Shown: piece by piece, positions 1 through 8,500 of the stretch
Numbering within the stretch: position 1 is the first letter of the stretch
Layout: each line of letters begins with the position of its first letter
Position numbers and translations under genes: made by a program
The notes under the pieces: generated by a model
Seen by the model: only the letters and a program-made list of their open reading frames with translations
Told to the model about the DNA's origin: nothing
Database searches by the model: none
Assembly (NCBI GenBank): GCA_020636435.1
Contig: JACJXX010000001.1
Coordinates: 806,001 to 870,000 of the forward strand
Length of the DNA: 64,000 nt
Source of the DNA: Lewinellaceae bacterium
Lineage (GTDB): Bacteria > Bacteroidota > Bacteroidia > Chitinophagales > Saprospiraceae
Direction of reading: 5' to 3'

Positions 1-677
1 TCTAGTCGTAAGCCCTCATCAATATCTACCAGAGCTTCATCTGTCTTTTGTGCCTTGATTTTCAAGTAAGCTGAACACTCAAATGCCCAAGGGATTTTCC
101 TATTTGCTCTAATAGCTTTTTGGGTGTATTCAAGTGCTTTTTCATCTTCACCTGTGTTGATGTAAACCGTTCCCAAGTTTGCATAAGCAAATCCCATTTT
201 TTTTCTGCTTACTCCTTTCAATGCTGTGGCTCTCTCCAAATCCTCTAATGCCCAATCCCACTTCTTTAACTTTATTGAAGCATAACTCCTGTTCAAATAT
301 CCATTGAAATTTTCATGGTCTAACTCGATTGCTTGATTACAGGAATTAGTCGCATCAATATATTCTCCTATTTCAACCTCTGATAAACCCCGGTTGGAAT
401 AAGTCATCGACATATTGTTATCTAAGTCAAGTGCCTGGTTATATGTATCAATCGCTTTATTATACTCACCCAATTCGTGATAAGACATGCCCAATTTATT
501 CAGCAAGTATGGATCTTTGTTAAATTCAGCTTTTCTTTCATCATACATCGCAATTATCTCTTGGTAAGCCTCATTTTCATAAAGCCTGTTAACTATAGTG
601 TGGTCAGTATTTGATCTTTTGCAGGACATAAAACAGAGCAAAAGACAAATCACATAATAAGTCTTTCTAATTCTCAT
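1..677 (-). CDS. TPR-repeat lipoprotein, C-terminus outside the window
   Basis: Translating the minus strand from the ATG at 677 gives an open frame that runs off the left edge (225 codons seen). It starts MRIRKTYYVICLLLCFMSCK, a lipoprotein signal with Cys at the MSC lipobox, so the product is probably anchored to a membrane facing the periplasm. The rest is a series of helical repeats with TPR spacing, for example LGMSYHELGEYNKAIDTYNQAL and LGTVYINTGEDEKALEYTQKAI. TPR proteins act as protein-protein scaffolds; nothing seen here points to a specific partner. Base composition is clearly more AT-rich than the genes after 5 kb. The call as a TPR lipoprotein is secure; the function is unknown. 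Confidence 0.85.
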   Translation of the reverse strand, partial: MRIRKTYYVICLLLCFMSCKRSNTDHTIVNRLYENEAYQEIIAMYDERKAEFNKDPYLLNKLGMSYHELGEYNKAIDTYNQALDLDNNMSMTYSNRGLSEVEIGEYIDATNSCNQAIELDHENFNGYLNRSYASIKLKKWDWALEDLERATALKGVSRKKMGFAYANLGTVYINTGEDEKALEYTQKAIRANRKIPWAFECSAYLKIKAQKTDEALVDIDEGLRL

Positions 678-965
678 TGCGCTTTCTGTATTTTTTCTCA
701 TAGCAGCCAACTTTAAGCATTGTATCTGCCGGAACCGCGCAGCGGTGCTGTCAGATACAATGCAGTTGAACGAAGCCGCCCAACCCGGCTGCCTCTATGG
801 GCATTGTATCGGCCTATCCAGGGGCTCTTCTCCGGCTCTTCAGCCGCCCGTTTTCCTCTGCCGGGCCCCTTGTAGGCTCCTCTGGCTGGCAACCGCAGCC
901 TAAAATAGCCGTTTATTTCTTCTTTTTCAAGCAAAATTGCCGCACCGGGGCACAAAAATACCGCC
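678..965. other. Gene-free stretch at the distal end of the IS91-type element
   Basis: No convincing gene. The short ORFs here (713-955 minus, 797-1063 plus) are low-complexity Arg/Gly/Pro-rich and match no family I know. The stretch contains a palindrome at 717-763 and another copy of GCATTGTATC at about 801-810. It probably holds the terminus of the IS91-type element downstream of its transposase, since such elements end in palindromes rather than ordinary terminal inverted repeats. Confidence 0.5.
717..763. repeat. 47-bp inverted repeat near the end of the IS91-type element
   Basis: GCATTGTATCTG at 717-728 is the exact reverse complement of CAGATACAATGC at 752-763. The loop between them contains a second smaller hairpin built on ACCGC/GCGGT. 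It lies about 200 bp beyond the last transposase codon, where IS91-family elements carry their terminal subterminal hairpin. Assigning it to that role is inference. Confidence 0.6.
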
Positions 966-1752
966 TCAGGCTTGGCCGGCAGCTGCCTGAGCCGGACACA
1001 ATTGGGTGGCCTTGGGCTGGGCCTCAGGAAAAGGCGGCGCTCGCCCGGCCGGTATCCAAATAACCGTCTGCATGCGGCCTTTGCCGCACACCGGGCACAC
1101 CTCCCAGTCGATGCCGACAGCCTGCCGGCAGCGTTCTTGCCAGGATAGGGCTGGAAGTTGGGGTGGCGCTTTTACCCCCAAGGCCTGCCTGCAAAGGGTA
1201 AAAGCCTGCCTTCGCAACCGGTTGGACAAGATGCCGTAGTAGCGGATTTTACAAAAACCATGGGGTAGTATATGCTGCAAAACCGCCGGATAAACTCCTC
1301 ATGCGACAAGCGCATTACCTTCTGCCGGTTGCCGTCGGCATAATCTCGCCATCGGAAGCAAACCGTATCTTTGTCAATGGACACAATACGGTGGTTGCTA
1401 ATAGCCACTCGGTGAGTATAACGCCCCAGATAGCCCAGCAACTGCTCCGGCCCAGCAAACGGCGGCTTGGCGTACACCACCCAATCTTCGGCCATAAGCG
1501 CATTGAGCAGTTTGCTGAAGGCCTGCTTGCCGCGAAAACGGCTGCACAAACCATCCAGGCGCAGGCGCCCAGCCTGGTAATGCCGGCGCAAAGCGCTGAC
1601 AAACTTGCCCTTGAACATGGCCGACAGAGCCTGCACCGGTACAAAGAACTCCTCGCGCGCCGAGGCCCATTTGCCGCCCCTCAAGCCTCCTCCCGGTACG
1701 ATGCAGTGGATATGAGGGTGGTAGTACAAGTTCTGGCCCCAACTATGCAAGA

Positions 1753-1770
1753 CCCCGATAGCTATCGGGG
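1753..1770. repeat. Perfect 18-bp palindrome inside the transposase gene
   Basis: CCCCGATAGCTATCGGGG is its own reverse complement. Read in the transposase frame it encodes a P-I-A-I-G core between LGARPGM and VLHSWGQNL, where IS91 relatives as I remember them have only a few residues. It keeps the frame. Near-identical palindromes lie at 2062-2079 and 2138-2155. Confidence 0.85.
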
Positions 1771-1984
1771 CCATCCCAGGCCGGGCACCCAGGTAATGCC
1801 TGTCGGCACACAACTTCGACAAGGCCGCCCACGCTTCCTGGAACAGCGTTCCATACAACAGCCGCTCATTGTAGCGAACTATATCGCCAATCTGCGCCGG
1901 AAGGGTAAAAACAACGTGAAAATACCCCACTGGCAATAGCTCCGCCTGCCGCGCCTCCAGCCAGGCTTCCCGCGCTAAGCTTTG

Positions 1985-2034
1985 GCCCTGTGGAATAGGC
2001 GCAGGGCAGTTTTATGGCAGTTATTCCACAGGGC
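1985..2034. repeat. 50-bp palindromic insertion that shifts the transposase frame
   Basis: Perfect 13-bp inverted arms (GCCCTGTGGAATA and TATTCCACAGGGC) enclose a 24-bp centre and are flanked by a TG dinucleotide on both sides (1983-1984 and 2035-2036). Deleting the 50 bp plus one TG restores an uninterrupted CPKCQSLAREAWLEARQAEL frame, matching the expected passage from the zinc-binding to the catalytic domain. That clean restoration is the main evidence that this is an insertion. Confidence 0.8.
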
Positions 2035-2061
2035 TGGCACTTCGGGCAGTGCCGGTTGCGG

Positions 2062-2079
2062 CCCCGATAGCCATCGGGG
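2062..2079. repeat. 18-bp palindrome inside the transposase gene, second copy
   Basis: CCCCGATAGCCATCGGGG differs from the perfect copy at 1753 by one base. In the protein it gives PDGYRG between SYN and RNRHCPKC, where the family usually reads SYNSCRNRHCPKC. The frame is kept. Confidence 0.8.
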
Positions 2080-2137
2080 TTATAACTGATGCGAATGTGG
2101 CCGCATTGATCGCAGGCATCCAAATGCCCTCCTAACG

Positions 2138-2155
2138 CCCCGATGGCTATCGGGG
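2138..2155. repeat. 18-bp palindrome inside the transposase gene, third copy
   Basis: CCCCGATGGCTATCGGGG encodes PIAIG between CRT and ALGGHLDAC, where relatives usually have about one residue. The frame is kept. It is the reverse complement of the copy at 2062, so the element occurs in both orientations. Confidence 0.8.
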
Positions 2156-2425
2156 TGCGGCACTGCTCTATCGCCCGCATGGCCTTATGCTGAACTTTGC
2201 TCAGCTTATGCTTCGAACGGTAAGCCTGCCCGCTGAGCCGAAAAACATCAGCTACTTCGTATTTGGGCCGGCCCATAGCCTCTTACCAATGGGCCAACAA
2301 ATCCGGCAGGCCTTTCATCCGGCTGTTTTGAACATGCACGTAGCGCGCAGTGGTGGACACGTCAGAATGGCCCAGCAGCGCCTTCACCGTCAAAGTATCT
2401 ACTCCGTTTTCCAGTAAATGCGTGG

Positions 2426-2445
2426 TCCCGTCTCGCAAGACGGGA
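2426..2445. repeat. 20-bp palindrome inside the recombinase catalytic motif
   Basis: TCCCGTCTCGCAAGACGGGA has perfect 8-bp arms. In the recombinase frame it replaces the usual two to three residues between LRH and THLLE with PVLRDGT, so it splits the catalytic box while keeping the frame. A related palindrome (TCCCGTT/AACGGGA arms) is at 29343-29360. Confidence 0.75.
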
Positions 2446-2594
2446 TGGCGCAGCACATGCACTCCTACCTGCTTGCGCAGGCCAATGCGCTTGCAAGCCT
2501 GCTTGAACACGGTTTGTACTGTGCGGATGCTGATATGCCGCCCCGGCACCTGCTCTTCAAACAAATAAACCCGCGGCCGGTATTCAAGCCAGGC

Positions 2595-2617
2595 TTCGGC
2601 GTGAGCTCAGCCGAACG
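2595..2617. mobile_element. 23-bp palindromic insertion with a 5-bp target duplication
   Basis: The 23 bp have arms TTCGGC/GCCGAA around GTGAGCTCA and are bounded by CAGGC at 2590-2594 and again at 2618-2622. Removing 28 bp (the element plus one CAGGC) restores the recombinase frame as KELRAWLEYRPRVYLFEEQ, the passage expected for this family. A second copy, one base different and in the opposite orientation, is at 42704-42726 in an intergenic region. The direct repeats plus frame restoration make this a strong case for insertion of a minimal palindrome. Confidence 0.85.
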
Positions 2618-3190
2618 CAGGCGCGCAGCTCTTTCAACAAGGGCATTGATAAAACCGTGTAGCGGCTCTTCTTTCCTTTGCCCATCTCCACCCGGATAAC
2701 CATCCGCTTGGAATCAATGTCTCCGGGCTTGAGCTTCACCAGCTCCCCTACCCGGACACCCGTAGTATACAATACTTTGAGGAACGCCCGGTGCTTGAGG
2801 TTCTTTGTCTGGCAAATAAGCTGGCGCACTTCTTCTTCCGACAATACTTCCGGTAGCGTCTTGGCTCGTTTGCTTCGGGGAAGCTTATTGGTGCTCCAGC
2901 TTCGCCCCAACACCTTCTCCCACAGCAGCTTGATGCCGCTGTAACAGCCCGCCAGGCTGCTTTGGCTTAACTGCCGGCTTCGCCTCAGGTGGTCAAATCA
3001 GGCCCCAATGTCTTCTTCGGTTAACAAATCCGGGCTCTTGTCGTAATGCAAGGCTATTTGCAATACCCACATCGTGTAAGCCCTGATTGTCGATGGGCTG
3101 TAGCCTCTGCGCTCCATGTAGCGCAACATCTTCGCTCTTAATGGTTTCATTGTAAAGCGGTTTGGTGAAATAATAACCTTTCGCTTTACG

Positions 3191-4770
3191 ACAATATCAT
3201 CGCCAAAAGCGGTAGATGATAAAAGTTGACATATAAAAAAAGCGGAAAAGGTTGTTACTTTAGTTTTCGACCAAAAAAACAAAAAACAACCCATTTCCGC
3301 CATGCTAGAACTAACCCAATTGATACAAGGGCTTGCCCCAGCTTTAGAAACGAATGTAGGCATATTGGTTGAAATAATCAAAGGCATTTATTGCATTAGC
3401 TCCGGAGGGGTTACGATGAAAAACATATCTCGGTGGACGGACAAAGGCGCCAGCTATCGAAGCATTCAGCGTTTTTTTTCCTGTTCCATGGATTGGTTAT
3501 CCCTCAACGTGTTGTTATTTCGCACGGTATATATATGGAAAGCCCCTGCCCTATGCGCTACATTTTAGCCTTGGACGAGACGAGACGGTAAAAGGCAAAC
3601 CAAGGCAAACATACCTTTGGCGTCAATTGGTTTTATAGTTCCATAGCCGGAAGGGTTATCCGTTCAGTTAGCAACCATGTCATTTCGATAGTAGACACTA
3701 AAAAGGAAAAGTCCTTTGTGTTATACCATAAGCAGAACGTCAAGCCGGCGAACAAGCCGGAAAAGAAAAAAAGGGAAAGCCAAAGCAGGCTCGAAAAGCA
3801 AAGCCAAAGTTAACCAAAGCTCAGGCGCAAAACGCAAAGGCCTAAAAGTACCCAAAGGGAAAAGGGAACAAGAATAAGCAAAATGTAAAGAAACAAGGCT
3901 TGCTGTATGAGAGTTTTGAGCTGCTGTTAGGCCTACTACCTGCCTCTGTTAGCAGGCATTGGCTTAGGCATCCGGTATGTAGTGGGCGACGGGGCTTATG
4001 GCAATAAAACTTGCTGCCTGGTTGCCCAGCAGTTTGGGTTATGCCTGATTTCAAAACTAAACCGCAATACGGCTTTATACCTTCCTTATCAGGGGTAGTA
4101 TTCGGGTAAAAAGTACCGACGCAAGAAGTATGGCGACAAAATAGATTATCAGGATATCCCGGAGCAATATTTAACCCAGAGCATTACAGAAGGCGGCATC
4201 AGGACCATGGTTTATCAGATAAAGGGCGTATGGACTAAACAGATGCCTTGCTTGATCAATGTAGTTGTCATTGTTAAAATAAACCTCGTAACGCAAAAGG
4301 CAGGAAGGGTTGTGCTGTTTTCTACTGATTTAACCTTGGAGGCTTCAACCATTATCCGGTTTTATTCTTTGAGGTTCCAGATAGAATTCAACTTTAGGGA
4401 CGCCAAAACAATATTTTGGCTTGGCTGATTTTAAGAATGTCAAGGAACAGCAAGTCGACAATGCAGTTGGGTTATCCCTGTTTATGGACAACGTGTCCCT
4501 AGTATTAATGGAACAAGCCAAAACGCAGTGGAATGAAGAAACGGTGAGTATTCAGGACATCAAGGCTTATTTTAGGGCGGAAAAATACCTCCATGACATT
4601 TTAAATACCCTCGAAATCGGTCCCAACTCAATTATAATTCAGCAAGAATTTGAGGATATTTTGAAAATCGGAGCTATAAACCGGACGGGGGCAACAAAAA
4701 TGGCCGGCTAAGGAGGCCTGATTCAAATATTATTTATTTCATAACCCATCGCTTTTGGCGATGATATTGT
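3191..4770 (+). mobile_element. Degenerate IS4-type insertion sequence
   Basis: Perfect 21-bp terminal inverted repeats lie at 3191-3211 (starting ACAATATCATCGCC) and 4750-4770. TACG occurs immediately outside both ends (3187-3190 and 4771-4774), a possible 4-bp target duplication. The 1580-bp interior encodes a broken DDE transposase on the plus strand. The left end is 40 bp upstream of the recombinase start of the IS91-type element, so this IS probably landed in that element's upstream end. Confidence 0.85.
3302..4711 (+). pseudogene. IS4-family DDE transposase, multiple frame breaks
   Basis: Translation across frames shows the N-terminal MLELTQLIQGLAPALETNV, then LALDE carrying the first catalytic Asp near 3570, FGVNWFYSSIAGRVIRSVSN, YVVGDGAYGNK carrying the second Asp near 3990, and FYSLRFQIEFNFRDAK at about 4361-4408. 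The last is the Y(2)R(3)E(6)K signature of IS4 transposases and holds the catalytic Glu. The pieces lie in different frames, and an in-frame TAG occurs near 4098. The product cannot be made intact. Confidence 0.85.
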
Positions 4771-4774
4771 TACG

Positions 4775-5333
4775 AGTTAAGGCTTTTGGAGGTCAAAAGC
4801 TACCGCCGGTACGGCGGTTTAGTTCAACGTCCAGCATAAACGGCGGCCTGACCGGATGGGAAGGCTGATCGTTTTATGCATTGTTCGCTGCCGGCTTTCC
4901 GGCCCTCCGTGGCCGGTTAAGGGCCATTAGGCCCGCCCTCTTTCTACTCCTGGAAGCGAACATGAGTATATCGACACTCTTACCTAATATATCCGTATTC
5001 GCAAAACCCCTCCTGCTTTCAAAAGCATATCGATTTATTCCTTGATCATCAAGGTTTTAATCCTCAGGCCAGCAGTTTTTGCCCATACGCATGTCAAAAA
5101 TTTATAGGTGAAGGACTCGCCTGTGCCTGCTGCCTCCTTTTCTTCAAAAATACAAAAATCTCCCCTCACTCCATCCATTTGTAAACGATTATAACCGTTT
5201 ACAAACACTTCCCGCCCTCCGCACTCTCACCCCACCCCCAAGTTAAACAAGTCCTGCGAAAACAACAATGTTGCTTAAAAAAAACCCGCTTCTGCCGGCA
5301 AGCCAAAAAAATTTAACGAACCGGGGCGGCGTT
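4775..5333. other. Gene-free stretch upstream of the propeller sensor
   Basis: No ORF here looks like a gene. The interval holds a small hairpin (ACCGCCG/CGGCGGT near 4800), a GC-rich segment to about 4960 that may be leftover IS91 end sequence, and an AT-richer part with the 28-bp palindrome at 5178. Confidence 0.5.
5178..5205. promoter_or_regulatory. 28-bp operator-like palindrome
   Basis: TTTGTAAACG at 5178-5187 and CGTTTACAAA at 5196-5205 are perfect inverted repeats separated by ATTATAAC. Nothing T-rich follows, so a terminator is less likely than a protein-binding site. It lies about 320 bp before the start of the propeller sensor gene. A regulatory role is inference only. Confidence 0.35.
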
Positions 5334-5496
5334 AGAAGCTGTTTGAATTTGACTTTTAGAATTTGTTATGAGGTATTTTTGTGCTGATTGAGGCGCCGAA
5401 ACCGGAGTTTAGCAGCGCTAAATGAGGATTTTGGCAACGAAAAGCAGCGCAAAAAGAGCCATAACAAAACTGAAGTGTTAAATTTAAACAGCTTCT
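5334..5496. repeat. 163-bp MITE-like element, AGAAGCTGTTT type
   Basis: AGAAGCTGTTTGAATTT at 5334-5350 and its inverted partner at 5480-5496 match at 16 of 17 bases. Inside is a second inverted pair, TTTTTGTGCTG and CAGCGCAAAAAG. The core CTGATTGAGGC and the segment around AACGAAAAGCAG recur in the 165-bp element at 19821-19985 despite different termini. It ends 27 bp before the likely start of the sensor gene, so it may supply or disturb that promoter. No clear target duplication was seen. Confidence 0.7.
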
Positions 5497-5523
5497 TTGA
5501 TTTGTTTCCAAAAAAACCTAAAA

Positions 5524-8500
5524 ATGCGAGGCCTTTGCACCATCTTGCTTAATGTCTTGCTGTTTGCCTTCCTGCCCGCTCAGGAGATACAATTTTCATT
5601 TAAGCACCTTACCACCGATCAGGGTTTGGCCTCCAATGCGGCCAATGCCATAACCCAGGATAGCCTGGGGTATATCTGGATCGGGACTTCGCACGGCCTG
5701 CAGCGGTATGACGGCAGCCGTTTCCGGAATTTCAAACACGATCCGGAGAACGAACAGTCAATCCCTTCCAATGTGGTCGGGCAACTTCACCTGGATCACC
5801 GGAATCGGTTGTGGCTCCTGTCCGGGGAAGGAGATGTAGGCATTTTTGATGTCCGAAAGCTGGTTTTTCAAAAAACCGAGGTTTATGATGGCGGCAAAAA
5901 GGTGGAACGGCTGCCGGAGTGCCGTTTCCTCGGCGACTCCTGGGAGAATGTTTTTATCCTGAACAACAAAGGGGGGTTATACCGCTGGAGCGAACAAAAA
6001 GGCCATTTTGAAGCCTGTGCCTTTCCGGCGCCGGCCTCAAAAGGCTGGCAAGCCTCCGGCCTGGCGCCGCAGCCGGGCACGTCCGATTACATCCTGAGCT
6101 TTGGAGCCAAGGGATTGTTCGTACTCCATACCAAACAGGGGGACTGGAATGACAAAAAGACGGTATTAGAACCGCTGCGCCTGCCCGGGTATCCGGAGGG
6201 CATGGAGGCTTATAATTTGCTGGCCGATCAGGAAGGCCGGCTTTGGGTCCAATTCTGGCCGTACATGTACCATACGCCAAAAGTTTACAGTTACAGCCTC
6301 TCCGGGAAAACGGCGCTCGTTGATGATTACGAACCGACGGTACTTGTAAGCGGTTATATCGAAACGGCGCCTTTTTTCGAAAGCCAGGATGGAACTGTCT
6401 GGATATACGGAGCCGATATTTTTGCCCGGTACAATGAGCATACGGATACCTTTCAACTGGTGCACAACGGTTATGACAACAGCCGGCCGATTTTCTACCG
6501 CGTCATCAATACACTGTTTGAAGACCGCGAAAATACGATCTGGGCTGGCACCAACGACAACGGGATATACACCTTCAATCCGGGCAGGGAATACTTTCGC
6601 AACATCGGCCATTTACACAAGCACACCCACCGGCGAGGCCGCGGCAGCCCCACCGATTTCATACAACTGGCGGACAGCACGGTTCTGGTATCCGTTTGGG
6701 GCGACGGGCTTTACCGTTATGACCAGCAATGGAATGAACTGCCCTTCGTTTACACGGGCGATCCCGGAATAAATGGCCTGAGTATCTGGAGCATGAGCCC
6801 GTCACAGCGGGACGGCATTATCTGGATGTCTTCGCAACCAGGGCGGATCATCCGGTACGACCAGCGGGCCAACCGGGCAGAGGCCTACCGTGCCGGCGTT
6901 CTGGAGAACCATACCATCCGGCAGGTTGTGGAAGATCGAAACGGCAATCTGTGGCTGGGCATGCACAACACGGGAGTTTTTCGCTGGAAATGCGATGATG
7001 CCGGCCGGCCGGCAGAGCAGGGCCTTTCGAAATTCGAAGGCATACCCAACTGCAGGATCAGCAAAATGATCATCGACGCAAAAGGCCTGCTGTGGGTAAC
7101 TACCGAAACCCTGGGGCTTTATGTTATTGACCCGTCAGCCGGCCAGGTGGCCCTGCACCTGTCTAATGCGAATACCGATCCTGATTTTCGTTTGCCACAA
7201 GCCGGCGTCTCCTCAGTACTGGATTATAACGACAGCCTGGTGGTCATTTCCGGCGCGTCCTCCCTGCAGGTGTTCAACCGGAACCGCAAAAAGCTGTCCC
7301 GGATAAAAATTGAGGATGCCGTGGCCGGATACATAACGGACCTGGCCCTCGACCGGCCCGGAAATGTCTGGGTATCCACCACCAGTGGATTGTACCGGGT
7401 CAACATCCATAACGCAACGGTACTGAAGTTTGGCCGCCGCGACGGGATCGATGACGAGCATTTTGTGCAGGCCTCTTCCTGCACCCTTCCCGACGGCCGC
7501 CTGCTCTTCGGCGCATCCGAAACTTTTGTGGTGTTTGACCCCGCTGTTTTTAATAAAATTGAAAATGCCCGGCCGGAAGCTACGCTTACAACCCTGCAGG
7601 TCAACAACCGGCTGGTGCTGGTCGATTCGGTGGAAGAGTCCGGCGCGCTCCGGCTCCGCCACTACGAAAGCGCCCTGTCTATGGAGTTCTCCACCCTGCA
7701 ATTCCACCGCAGCCACAGCATCCGCTACAAAATGGAGGGCCTGGATCCGGACTGGCAGGCCAATGAAAACAACATGGCCGTATATTCTTATCTGCCGGCC
7801 GGCTCCTACCGTTTTCTTTTGCAGCCCATCTATGCCGACGGGACATTAGGCCCTATCCGATCGCTCAGTATCGCGCGCAACCCGCCATTCTGGCAAGCCT
7901 GGTGGTTTTACAGCCTCCTCTGCCTGGCCGGCGGGGCCATCATTTTCCTGTTCGACCGGGAAAGAATGCGCCGAAGGAAATCCATCCAGCAAATGCGGGC
8001 AAAAATTGCGGATCAGCTGCATGCGCAGATCAGGACGGCGCTGAACAGCATCCACATCCTGAGCGAAATGGCGGCCATCAAAGCCCGGAAAGACCCGGCT
8101 AAGGCGGCCGGCTACCTGGGGCAGATCAACAGCAAATCGCAGCAGATGATGCATGCCATGGACGATATGCTTTGGGCCGTCGCTCCGGAGAACGACAGCA
8201 TGTCCAGGGTCGTGGAGCGGATTGAAGCCTACGTTCAAAAGCTGCGCAGCGAGGGCCACGCGGTTATCGGCCTGCTGGCCGGCCCGGAGGTCGGCGGCCT
8301 GGTTTTCGATATGCAGCTCCGGCAAATGCTGCTTCGGTTGGCAAAAGAGTCGATCAACGGTTTGTTGAGAGCCGGCGCGCGTGGTATGCAGGTGTACCTG
8401 GGGCGGGATAAAATGCAATTGAATTATGTGATCGAGTTCGACACAACAGAAGCGGATATGATGGTGCTGAACAACTTCCTGCAGAGTGGGGAAATGGCGA

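Larger units (their letters stand above)
966..2276 (-). pseudogene. IS91-family transposase, two frameshifts
   Basis: Three reading frames must be joined. From 2276 the first encodes an N-terminal zinc-binding domain (CDQCGH and RHCPKCQ). The second (to 1172) carries AREAWLEARQAELLPV, then YFHVVFTLP, a LHSWGQNL segment followed by HPHIHC, and YTHRVAISNHRI, all hallmarks of the IS91/IS801 catalytic region. The third (1280 to 966) has HILPHGFCKIRYYG and a closing CPVCGKG. The first frame change coincides with a 50-bp palindrome insertion at 1985-2034. The second is a one-base slip in a short T run (A run on the plus strand) near 1278-1285. Three 18-bp palindromes sit in frame in the remaining sequence. 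Inactive as it stands. Confidence 0.85.
2283..3150 (-). pseudogene. Tyrosine recombinase of the IS91-type element, broken
   Basis: Start chosen at the ATG at 3150 (MKPLRAKMLRYMERRGYS); the longer upstream frame runs into the IS4 element. The N-terminal SAM-like domain ends at an in-frame TGA (2998-3000), after which the same frame continues FDHLRRSRQLSQSSLAGCY for 28 codons into the catalytic part. That part carries LYTTGVRVGELVKL with the first catalytic Arg. A 23-bp palindrome at 2595-2617 with a 5-bp duplication shifts the frame. The last segment has HVLRH, LLGHSDVSTTARYVHV with the second catalytic box, and the Tyr nucleophile. A 20-bp palindrome interrupts the HxLRH-to-THLLE segment in frame. 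The gene therefore has one stop, one frameshift and one in-frame palindrome. Confidence 0.88.
717..3190 (-). mobile_element. Degenerate IS91-type element with accessory tyrosine recombinase
   Basis: Two minus-strand genes 6 bp apart, a tyrosine recombinase (3150 to 2283) followed by an IS91-type transposase (2276 to 966), form the arrangement of the IS91 subgroup that carries an extra integrase-like ORF. Both genes are broken. The downstream limit is set loosely at the palindrome at 717. The upstream limit is unclear because an IS4-type element begins at 3191, only 40 bp before the recombinase start, and IS91 sequence may continue beyond 4770. The transposase is normally a rolling-circle HUH nuclease. 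Six short palindromes inside the two genes are annotated separately. Confidence 0.7.

Noticed and set aside
713..1063. Short ORFs at the end of the IS91-type element
   Set aside because: Low-complexity Arg/Gly/Pro-rich translations overlapping a palindrome; no homology recognised.
2998..3387. 129-residue minus-strand frame extending the recombinase upstream
   Set aside because: The first 79 residues come from IS4 sequence; the true N-terminus is the Met at 3150.
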